Assembly: GCA_029934915.1 (NCBI GenBank)
Contig: JAOZLI010000005.1
Span: 1 to 10,493, forward strand
Source: Desulfocapsa sp.
GTDB taxonomy: Bacteria; Desulfobacterota; Desulfobulbia; Desulfobulbales; Desulfocapsaceae
Direction of reading: 5' to 3'
DNA length: 10,493 bases
Position numbers and translations under genes: made by a program. Positions 1-6,005 of the stretch are shown piece after piece (position 1 is the first letter of the stretch; each line of letters starts with the position of its first letter). The notes below the pieces were generated by a model. The model was not told where the DNA came from. It did no database searches and saw nothing but the letters and a program-made list of their open reading frames with translations.

Positions 1-10
1 CTTATATCTT

Positions 11-87
11 TGGTACACTAGGCAGGATTCGAACCTGCGACCCCCTGATTCGTAGTCAGGTACTCTATCCAGCTGAGCTACTAATGC
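11..87 (-). tRNA. tRNA-Arg (anticodon ACG), CCA encoded
   Basis: Read on the minus strand this is a complete 77-nt cloverleaf. It has a 7-bp acceptor stem (GCATTAG / CTAGTGT), a D-arm GCTC/GAGT with a 9-nt loop, an anticodon stem CCTGA/TCAGG with loop CTACGAA, a 5-nt variable loop, a T-arm GCAGG/CCTGC with loop TTCGAAT, discriminator A and encoded CCA. The anticodon ACG lies at plus-strand bases 51-53 and reads CGN arginine codons once A34 is deaminated to inosine by TadA (family knowledge). Two acceptor pairs are G-U wobbles, 1-72 and 4-69; the terminal 1-72 wobble is uncommon for an elongator tRNA. It lies 37 bases downstream of the RNase E/G stop codon on the same strand. Confidence 0.97.
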
Positions 88-99
88 ACGTGCACCGAG

Positions 100-128
100 T
101 ATATACCCCAGTTCAACTTTTTCCTCAA
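100..128 (-). promoter_or_regulatory. Candidate sigma70-type promoter of tRNA-Arg
   Basis: On the minus strand TTGAGG (bases 123-128) stands 17 bases before TATATA (100-105). Each matches 4 of 6 consensus positions, and an overlapping TATACT could also serve as -10 with a longer spacer. Transcription would start a few bases before the mature tRNA 5' end. The -35 box contains the TGA stop codon of the RNase E/G gene. A GC-rich stretch (CTCGGTGC) follows the -10, like the discriminators of stable-RNA promoters under stringent control (inference). No hairpin terminator is seen between the RNase gene and the tRNA, so read-through co-transcription is also possible. Confidence 0.4.
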
Positions 129-2209
129 GCCTGTTTTTTATCTTTTTGAGTTTTTTCTTCCTTATGGAAAAGAATCTCATGATCCGCTGGATTTAATGCA
201 GGATCGGCGACGATCACAATGGATATTTTATTACGACTTTCCATTTCACTAATTTCCTGGCGTTTGTTATTTAAAAGATACTGAGCAACATCAAGCGGAA
301 AATGACATTCAACCTTAGCAACATTTTTTCGACTGGCACCAGTTTGTATCTGACGCAGGTAAAAAAGTGCCAGAGTCTCTACAGAGCGAACAACCCCGCG
401 CCCTTTGCAGTGTTCACACACCCTGTAGTTACTTGTTTCAATGGGGGCGCCAAGTTTCTGCCTTGATATCTGCATCAACCCAAACTTGGATATCCGACTA
501 GTATCAACCTTGGCTCGATCCCGTTTCATAGCTATTTTAACCTGCCGTTCCACCTCACGGATATTTTTGTTAACCCGCATATCGATGAAATCAACAACAA
601 TCAAGCCACCCAGATCTCGCAGTCTAAGCTGCCTTGCGAGCTCTGTGGCTGCCTCCATATTAGCCTTAAAAATCGAATCTTCGAAACTCTTTCCTTTCCC
701 GGTTGAGCCCGAGTTCACATCAATGGCAACCAGCGCCTCTGTGGGGTCAATTACGATGGATCCACCAGAAGGGAGAGGAACCTGCGGCTGATAGATCGAT
801 TCGATTTGATCTTCCACATTGAACTGATTAAAGATTGGCCGAGAACCTTTATGCAACCTTGCTTTTGCGCCCTGTTGCTTGGTTGGCAACATCTCCAGAA
901 AATCTTTCACCTTCTCAAAGGATGACAAATCATCCACGAGAATCTCTTTAATTTCAGGAGTGAAATGCTCACGCAGAAACCGAAGGACACAGTCATGATC
1001 CTGATAGACCATTCCCACGCCCTCAAGGGTCTGTCCTTTTCGTTTAATTTCAGCCCAAAGCTTAATTAAAAACCTGACGTCTTTAGTCAATGCGACCTTT
1101 GTAATATCAAGGCTTGCCGTTCGTACAATCCAGCCAACGCCTTCAGGGATATTCAAGTCCCCCATGATCTGACGCAGCTGTGAACGTCTTTCTTCACCAC
1201 TGATTTTACGAGAAATCCCGGAGGAATCTGAACCCGGCATCAAGACGACACAGCGCCCGGGGATGGAGAGATAGGTGGTCATGTTTGCACCTTTATTCCC
1301 CACTTCCTCTTTTACTACCTGTACCAGTACTTCCGTACCTCGTTCAAGAACCTCATGGATTTTGAGTTTTTTCCACTGACGCTGTTCTATAAGCTTTTTC
1401 GTTTGCTGACTGACTTCCTGTTTGTAATACTCCGGATGAATTTCATTCAGGGGTAAAAATCCGTTCTTTTCTGTCCCGTAATCAACAAAGGCAGCCTGAA
1501 GGCTACTTTCTACAGCAACAATCCTCGCCTTATAAATATTATTTTTGGTAAGCTTGGAAGATGCGGTTGAGACATGTATGGAATCAAGACGCCCATCGGC
1601 GAGCAGTGCCAGCCGGCACTCTTCCGGTTCCTCTGCATTGACCAGCAGTTTCAGAACCGCTGGTTTTTCTTCATGTTTGTCTTCCTGCTTATGCTCCTGT
1701 TTACTTTTGGCCTGAACGGAAGTTTGTTTACTCTGCGGTTTTCGTCCACGTGGTGCAGCAGGTTTCTTCTTAACAACATCCTCTGTTTGTATTTCCTCTG
1801 TTTTTATCTCTTCTTTTGGTGCTTCGTTAGAAGCAGAGGTTTTCTCTTTCTCGGAACGAGGTTTTTTCGGCGCTGCAGTTTTTTTAGAGGAAGGCTTGGC
1901 AGCAGCTTTCTTTGCTGTTGCCTTCTTGGGTGTAGTCTTTTTAGCTGTTGTCTTCTTGGCAGCTGTTTTCTTTGCAGCTGGCTTTTTTACCGGTTTCTTC
2001 TTCGCACCGGCTTTTTTCTCAGGTTTTGCAGCCTGTTTCGACGCTTCCGCAGCTTTTTTTGGAGCGGATTTTGCTTTTACAGGTGCTACTGTCTTTTTCT
2101 TTTCTTCTTTTGTTGTTGAAGTCTTCCACCAGGCACCAGTTGATACTTTTTTAGCGGGCTTCTTTGGCACAGCCTTGTCTTTAGCAGGCTCTGCTTTTTT
2201 ATTTGCCAT
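125..2209 (-). CDS. rne: Ribonuclease E/G family endoribonuclease with histone H1-like N-terminal tail
   Basis: This 694-residue protein is a single-strand-specific endoribonuclease for mRNA decay and for rRNA and tRNA processing. The core (about 185-690) follows E. coli RNase E closely: an S1 RNA-binding domain (about 222-316), the 5'-sensor pair R363/T364 (matching R169/T170), catalytic metal-binding D497 and D540 (matching D303/D346, same 43-residue spacing), and the Zn-link CxxC at C598/C601, 58 residues after D540 as in E. coli. It stops soon after the small domain, so it lacks the long C-terminal degradosome scaffold. Residues 1-185 are instead a disordered basic tail with repeated [AT][AP]KK[TA] units (78-102), TPKK/APKK motifs, a WW pair at 27-28 and an acidic patch at about 119-145. 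ATG 2209 is preceded by AAGGA at good spacing. Extended RNase G is an alternative name; the enzyme family is certain. Confidence 0.96.
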   Translation of the reverse strand: MANKKAEPAKDKAVPKKPAKKVSTGAWWKTSTTKEEKKKTVAPVKAKSAPKKAAEASKQAAKPEKKAGAKKKPVKKPAAKKTAAKKTTAKKTTPKKATAKKAAAKPSSKKTAAPKKPRSEKEKTSASNEAPKEEIKTEEIQTEDVVKKKPAAPRGRKPQSKQTSVQAKSKQEHKQEDKHEEKPAVLKLLVNAEEPEECRLALLADGRLDSIHVSTASSKLTKNNIYKARIVAVESSLQAAFVDYGTEKNGFLPLNEIHPEYYKQEVSQQTKKLIEQRQWKKLKIHEVLERGTEVLVQVVKEEVGNKGANMTTYLSIPGRCVVLMPGSDSSGISRKISGEERRSQLRQIMGDLNIPEGVGWIVRTASLDITKVALTKDVRFLIKLWAEIKRKGQTLEGVGMVYQDHDCVLRFLREHFTPEIKEILVDDLSSFEKVKDFLEMLPTKQQGAKARLHKGSRPIFNQFNVEDQIESIYQPQVPLPSGGSIVIDPTEALVAIDVNSGSTGKGKSFEDSIFKANMEAATELARQLRLRDLGGLIVVDFIDMRVNKNIREVERQVKIAMKRDRAKVDTSRISKFGLMQISRQKLGAPIETSNYRVCEHCKGRGVVRSVETLALFYLRQIQTGASRKNVAKVECHFPLDVAQYLLNNKRQEISEMESRNKISIVIVADPALNPADHEILFHKEEKTQKDKKQA
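1904..1978 (-). repeat. Five 15-bp in-frame tandem repeats in the RNase E/G tail
   Basis: Five consecutive imperfect 15-base units encode AAKKT, AAKKT, TAKKT, TPKKA and TAKKA (residues 78-102 of the RNase). On the plus strand each unit shows a T-rich core such as TCTTCTTGG or TCTTTTTAG followed by GCTGT or GCAGC. Because the unit is a multiple of three, gain or loss of copies would change tail length without breaking the reading frame. The peptide resembles lysine-rich histone H1-type tails found in several bacterial nucleoid proteins. Confidence 0.85.
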
Positions 2210-2301
2210 GTTTTTTCCTTACCGACACAAAATATTATTTCTGCCGGATGTAAGTGCACTTATCCGCCTATGCAGATGTACACATTTTGTTTCGTTGTAG
2301 C

Positions 2302-2335
2302 TTAAGGTGTCACTAAACAATCAGTGACATCTTGA
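2302..2335. repeat. Imperfect inverted repeat upstream of the RNase E/G gene
   Basis: AAGGTGTCACT (2304-2314) and AGTGACATCTT (2323-2333) are inverted copies with one G-T position, separated by 8 bases. Two more pairs (T2303-G2334, T2302-A2335) can extend the stem. The odd pairs are G-U in plus-strand RNA but A-C mismatches in minus-strand RNA. A protein-binding palindrome in DNA is therefore as likely as an RNA hairpin in the RNase leader. Confidence 0.55.
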
Positions 2336-2341
2336 AGTCAA
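2312..2341 (-). promoter_or_regulatory. Candidate promoter of the RNase E/G gene
   Basis: On the minus strand TTGACT (bases 2336-2341, 5 of 6 matches to the -35 consensus) is followed after 18 bases by TTTAGT (2312-2317, 4 of 6 for the -10). The start would lie about 95-100 bases before the ATG. The spacer and -10 coincide with the inverted repeat at 2302-2335, the arrangement expected of a repressor operator. The -10 match is modest, so this is a suggestion only. Confidence 0.3.
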
Positions 2342-2355
2342 TCCAAAATCTCAAA

Positions 2356-2380
2356 CAACAATGCTTAAAGATTATTGTTG
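2356..2380. repeat. Inverted repeat CAACAAT-11-ATTGTTG
   Basis: CAACAAT (2356-2362) and ATTGTTG (2374-2380) are perfect 7-bp inverted copies with an 11-base loop. No T-tract follows on either strand, so it is not an intrinsic terminator. In an AT-rich region a repeat of this size could arise by chance. Confidence 0.35.
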
Positions 2381-2580
2381 AAAAAGATTCATCAATTTCA
2401 TTATTTGGTACACTCTTCCTTCCACAATCCATCTGTTTCCCGGCCAAGCTAGCACGGCTCTTTTTTCATGAATAATCAAGGAGTAAAGTAGGCTGCAGAA
2501 AAACAGCCCAGAAGGATAAAAGGAATAACCACACTATTTTTCAGTGATTTTACGTACCATTATTAAGAGAAATAAAACAT

Positions 2581-2603
2581 TTTGCCTTTATTATCAAGGC
2601 AAA
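2581..2603. repeat. Perfect inverted repeat upstream of the lptD promoter
   Basis: TTTGCCTT (2581-2588) and AAGGCAAA (2596-2603) are perfect 8-bp inverted copies around a 7-base spacer TATTATC. The repeat ends 15 bases before the lptD -35 box, where an activator or repressor dimer could bind. No T-run of terminator type follows on the plus strand. The regulator is unknown. Confidence 0.5.
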
Positions 2604-2618
2604 TCTGCGATTTTACAC

Positions 2619-2647
2619 TTGACACACCCCCACCATCCTCGTACATT
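2619..2647 (+). promoter_or_regulatory. Sigma70-type promoter of the lptD operon
   Basis: A perfect TTGACA (2619-2624) stands 17 bases before TACATT (2642-2647, 4 of 6 matches to the -10 consensus). The start would be near 2653-2655, giving a leader of about 70 bases that contains the ten-T run at 2679-2688. I saw no sigmaE-like promoter of the type known for E. coli lptD. All five downstream genes could be served from here. Confidence 0.6.
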
Positions 2648-2710
2648 TCAAGCGTTCTTTACATCATTTTCTATCCCATTTTTTTTTTACGCTTTTATAT
2701 ATAAAATATC

Positions 2711-2716
2711 AAGGAG
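2711..2716 (+). promoter_or_regulatory. Ribosome binding site fixing the lptD GTG start
   Basis: AAGGAG ends six bases before GTG at 2723. No in-frame ATG with comparable spacing is near, and the signal peptide begins directly after this GTG, so the non-ATG start is well supported. Confidence 0.85.
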
Positions 2717-2722
2717 TTTGCT

Positions 2723-5029
2723 GTGACAAAACTTTCCTTTGGCTTTGCCGCATTTCTTATCTTTTTTTTAACCCCCTGTTTGCTTTTTGCCGACACCGCC
2801 AAAACTGAAGAATGGCAGATCGAAGCAGATAAAGTTCTCCGGTTCGATAATCCCAAAAGTGTTATTGCAGAAGGTAATGTTGTCCTCACAAAAATAAAGA
2901 CACTTCCTCCGAAGCTTGACACAAGCACTGCACAAGATGTTGACTGGTCAGGACTCCTTGAAGAAGAAACGAGTACCCTGGTAGAAGACATCCCCACCCA
3001 GAAGATCGATAGCAATGCCCCGCCACGTACTAAAACTGAGCTCACCATTAAGGCAGACTGGATTGCCTACGATGTGGAACAGAACAGCATAAAAGTGAGA
3101 GGAAATGTCTCAATAGTCAGCGATACAGATCAGCTCCTGGCCGAAGAAGGAACCCTGAACCTCAGTAACGAAACAGGCACATTTAAAGAGGCTACTATTT
3201 TACGTGATTCCCTTGACCTGCATCTTGAAGGAAGGGTAATTGAGAAGACAAATTCTACCACCTACCTCGTCAAAGACGGCTGGGTGGTAACGTGTAAAAT
3301 CAAAGAAAATGAAGATGGAACTCAAGCAACTCCCCCCTGGAGTTTTGCAGCATCCAGTGCTGAGATCACTCAGGGTGAATATGCAACGCTGAAACATGCT
3401 ACCTTTCGAATTAAAAATGTTCCGGTATTATACAGCCCCTGGATAATGATCCCTGTGGGTAATACCCGAAAGACGGGTCTTCTTTTTCCGGAAATTTCCA
3501 ATTCTGACCGTGGTGGTTTTGGCTTTAACTTGCCATTATTTATTAATCTCTCAGATTCTTCCGATATGACGCTCTACTCGGAGTACTATACCAATCGCGG
3601 TTTTATGCCGGGAATGGAATTCCGATACGCCTTGGATCCTCAGAAAAAGGGCGGGATTATGGGCAATTACCTACGAGACGATCTTTCCGATCCTTCAGAA
3701 ACAAGCTATTGGAGTGAGACAGGCTATACCCACACTAATGAAGATCGCTATTGGGTTCGCGGCAAACTCGATCATGATTTCAGCAATGATATCATCAGCC
3801 GTATTGACCTTGATATTGTCTCCGACAGAGACTACCTGACAGAATTCAACTCGGGCCTCACAGGATTTGAAGGATCGCAAGATCGTTTTCTTGACGCATT
3901 TGGTCGTGGATTTCAAAACAAAACCAACGACCAGAGAGAAAATACTTTTAAAGTATTAAAAAGTTGGGGAGGAATGGCCCTTGAAGGTTCTTTTCTCGGC
4001 ATCAATGACGTCAGAACAGACAAAGACAGCCCAACCCCCCTCTGGAAACTCCCAAGCCTTGACTTCACTGGAAGCAGACTTCTCGGCGACTCTGACATCA
4101 GCCTCGATTGGGATACAGATTACGTCAACTACTACCGCGAAGATGGTTTGGGCGGTCATCGCTTCGACATTTACCCCCGTCTCTCCATGCCTTTACCTCT
4201 AGGACCATATCTTGAATCTCGTGCAGAGGTCGGAGTTCGCGACACCTATTACAGCCTGCAAACTTACGGTGATGCAACCTGGGACGAAAACGACTCTCCA
4301 AATCGTTTCCTGGGTGAATTTCATACAGAGATTGGCACAACCCTTCTCAGGGATTTTGATCTCAACAGCGATACCTCCCAAGCTCTTACCCATAATCTCA
4401 GGCCCTTTGTACAATATGATTTCCTCTCTGATGCTGACCAGAGCGATCTGCCCGACTTTGACTCTATTGACCGTCTGGACGATGTCAATCAAATCACCTA
4501 CGGAATTGATAACTTTTTCAACCTTTTCAGTGATGGAGAAGGAACAAACAGAGACTATGGCTACCTGAAAATTCAACAGCATTACGATATGCGAAGCGAA
4601 GAATCAGACACGCCCCTGTCTCCTGTCAACATCAAGCTTGCCTGGTACCCTTTTGAACGCGGCCAACTGGCTTACAAAACAGATATCGGTGTGTACGGGA
4701 ATGGCTCCTCCCACACGGTGCAAGCTGACTACAAAAATAGTCGAGGAGATTACCTGACACTGGATTATCGTTACGATGATCTCGACTCAAATGATACTCA
4801 GCAGATCAATGTGGACACGAGAGCACAGCTCTGGGACACTATTTTTGCTTCTTATTCTATTGAGCACTCTATCTCTGAATCTCAGACTATTGAACAAAAC
4901 ATTTCACTTCTATATCAACCTGCGTGTTGGTCTGTTGAGTTACAATCCAGATACACTCCCGGAGACACCACTATCAGCATACTGTTTAACCTTGCCAATA
5001 TTGGAAGTCCTCTAGGATTAAAATTGTAA
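2723..5029 (+). CDS. lptD: LPS-assembly protein LptD (OstA/Imp), outer membrane
   Basis: LptD is the outer-membrane beta-barrel of the Lpt transport system and, with LptE, inserts LPS into the outer leaflet. This 768-residue protein begins with a signal peptide (hydrophobic 5-22, likely cut after A23). An OstA/LptA-like beta-jellyroll follows (about 30-235: an IEADKV..A.GNV pattern, then a second IKADWIAYD..SIKVRGNV block), with a roughly 50-residue acidic insertion between the two halves. Residues from about 235 form the barrel, opening with the family block YSPW..IP...RKTGLLFP (237-256) and G-x-NLPLF (267-273), with tyrosine/aspartate-rich strands to the C-terminus. Mature cysteines are only C191 and C735, enough for one interdomain disulfide against two in E. 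coli. Length is near the family norm. The gene heads an operon of five; lptE is not in the window. Confidence 0.96.
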   Translation: MTKLSFGFAAFLIFFLTPCLLFADTAKTEEWQIEADKVLRFDNPKSVIAEGNVVLTKIKTLPPKLDTSTAQDVDWSGLLEEETSTLVEDIPTQKIDSNAPPRTKTELTIKADWIAYDVEQNSIKVRGNVSIVSDTDQLLAEEGTLNLSNETGTFKEATILRDSLDLHLEGRVIEKTNSTTYLVKDGWVVTCKIKENEDGTQATPPWSFAASSAEITQGEYATLKHATFRIKNVPVLYSPWIMIPVGNTRKTGLLFPEISNSDRGGFGFNLPLFINLSDSSDMTLYSEYYTNRGFMPGMEFRYALDPQKKGGIMGNYLRDDLSDPSETSYWSETGYTHTNEDRYWVRGKLDHDFSNDIISRIDLDIVSDRDYLTEFNSGLTGFEGSQDRFLDAFGRGFQNKTNDQRENTFKVLKSWGGMALEGSFLGINDVRTDKDSPTPLWKLPSLDFTGSRLLGDSDISLDWDTDYVNYYREDGLGGHRFDIYPRLSMPLPLGPYLESRAEVGVRDTYYSLQTYGDATWDENDSPNRFLGEFHTEIGTTLLRDFDLNSDTSQALTHNLRPFVQYDFLSDADQSDLPDFDSIDRLDDVNQITYGIDNFFNLFSDGEGTNRDYGYLKIQQHYDMRSEESDTPLSPVNIKLAWYPFERGQLAYKTDIGVYGNGSSHTVQADYKNSRGDYLTLDYRYDDLDSNDTQQINVDTRAQLWDTIFASYSIEHSISESQTIEQNISLLYQPACWSVELQSRYTPGDTTISILFNLANIGSPLGLKL

Positions 5030-5035
5030 GTTACT

Positions 5036-5995
5036 ATGAATTACGATGTCTTTAACGGTGATGCTGACGGTATTATAGCACTCCACCAGCTTCGTCTCAG
5101 CAATCCCATACCGGATGCTGTGCTCGTTACTGGTGTTAAACGCGATATTCGGCTTCTCGACAAAATTACGACGGTGGAAAAAAGCAGCATTACAGTACTC
5201 GACATTTCACTGGATTCCAATCGAGAGTCATTACTGCAACTCCTTCAACAGAACAATACGATACGCTACATTGATCATCATTTTGCAGGAGAGATCCCAA
5301 ACAGTACAGACCTGACTCCTCACCTCGATCCGTCTCCAAATACCTGCACATCGTTAATTGTGGACGGACTTCTCGACGGACGCTATAGAAAATGGGCAAT
5401 TGCCGCTGCTTTTGGTGACAACCTCCACGATGCAGCCAACGATGCGGCGGCGGCTATCCATCTTGAACAAAAGCAAGTTGCAGCGCTACGAGAGCTCGGC
5501 GAACTCTTAAATTATAATGGCTATGGCGCAGAGCTAAGCGACCTCCATTTTACGCCTGATGTACTCTATCAGGCATTACATCCCTATGACAATCCCTTTC
5601 ATTTCCTCGAAGATTCTCAAGACCTTGCCGTTTTACGACAAGGGTTCCAGGAGGACATGAAACTAGCCATGGATCGCCCTGAAATGGAGACACCCCACAA
5701 AAACAGAGTCTACATTTTCCCCAACGCACCATGGGCAAGACGAGTGGCTGGAGTATTTTCCAACCTTCGTGCCAGGGAAAAACAAGATTCTGCCCATGCT
5801 CTTATTGTCGAAAACAATGACAAAACCTTACGCATCAGTGTCCGGGCACCGTTACAAAACAAGAAAAATGCTGACACGCTTTGCCTTTCCTTTCCCACTG
5901 GAGGTGGGAGGTCTGCTGCCGCTGGTATTAATCAGTTACCACCAGACATGTTAGATTCCTTTATTGACAGGTTCCATTCCACTTTTTCAACCTGA
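5036..5995 (+). CDS. DHH-family phosphoesterase, substrate unknown
   Basis: A 319-residue cytoplasmic protein with no signal peptide. It has the two-domain DHH/DHHA1 layout of RecJ, NrnA and related phosphoesterases, which cleave short oligonucleotides, pAp, cyclic dinucleotides or polyphosphate with Mn2+. Visible motifs are motif I NGDADG with D9/D11, motif II D56 (VLDIS), motif III IDHH (79-82), motif IV GDN with D128, and a C-terminal GGGRSAAAG (289-297). In that last motif an Arg replaces the His of the common GGH..AAG; some small DHH proteins may share this, so catalysis is likely retained but specificity may differ. The DHH core is about 1-150 and the DHHA1-like part about 225-315. It starts 6 bases after the lptD stop with only a weak ribosome binding site (GTAAG), suggesting translational coupling. 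Whether it acts as a nanoRNase, pAp phosphatase or c-di-AMP enzyme cannot be decided here. Confidence 0.9.
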   Translation: MNYDVFNGDADGIIALHQLRLSNPIPDAVLVTGVKRDIRLLDKITTVEKSSITVLDISLDSNRESLLQLLQQNNTIRYIDHHFAGEIPNSTDLTPHLDPSPNTCTSLIVDGLLDGRYRKWAIAAAFGDNLHDAANDAAAAIHLEQKQVAALRELGELLNYNGYGAELSDLHFTPDVLYQALHPYDNPFHFLEDSQDLAVLRQGFQEDMKLAMDRPEMETPHKNRVYIFPNAPWARRVAGVFSNLRAREKQDSAHALIVENNDKTLRISVRAPLQNKKNADTLCLSFPTGGGRSAAAGINQLPPDMLDSFIDRFHSTFST

Positions 5996-6005
5996 GTCTT
6001 TCAGC

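Larger units (their letters stand above)
2210..2722. other. 513-base divergent intergenic region between the RNase gene and lptD
   Basis: No convincing gene lies here. The region is AT-rich and holds, from left to right, the RNase gene ribosome binding site, an imperfect inverted repeat overlapping a candidate RNase promoter (2302-2341), a second inverted repeat (2356-2380), a weak GGCC/GGCT hairpin followed by six T (2442-2466), a short GGCTG/CAGCC repeat (2491-2508), a perfect 8-bp inverted repeat (2581-2603), a strong lptD promoter candidate (2619-2647) and a run of ten T (2679-2688) before the lptD ribosome binding site. Such length allows long leaders for both genes or an unannotated small RNA, but nothing seen proves one. 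Confidence 0.7.

Noticed and set aside
1574..2119. Open frame of 181 codons on the plus strand, rich in Phe, Cys and Leu, with related frames nearby
   Set aside because: It is the antisense of the lysine/alanine-rich RNase tail. The bias of AAA/GCA-type codons yields long Phe/Cys/Leu frames with no ribosome binding site or recognisable fold.
2442..2466. GGCC...GGCT followed by six T, like a plus-strand terminator of a small RNA
   Set aside because: The stem is only about 4 bp with a wobble and a 10-base loop; no promoter-linked RNA can be argued from sequence.
2464..2490. Tiny reading frames near bases 2467-2490 (plus ATG at 2468, minus ATG at 2469) as leader peptides
   Set aside because: They are six or seven codons long, lack a suitable ribosome binding site and are not followed by attenuator hairpins.
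2491..2508. GGCTG-8-CAGCC inverted repeat
   Set aside because: Five base pairs only, with no T-run and no relation to a promoter; expected by chance in this length.
2544..2726. 60-codon plus-strand frame starting with GTG and ending at the lptD start
   Set aside because: No ribosome binding site, low-complexity AT-rich composition, and it spans the lptD promoter and leader.
5964..6005. Upstream TTG start for mltA, overlapping the DHH gene
   Set aside because: No ribosome binding site, and it would put 14 residues in front of a normal lipoprotein signal peptide that starts at ATG 6006.
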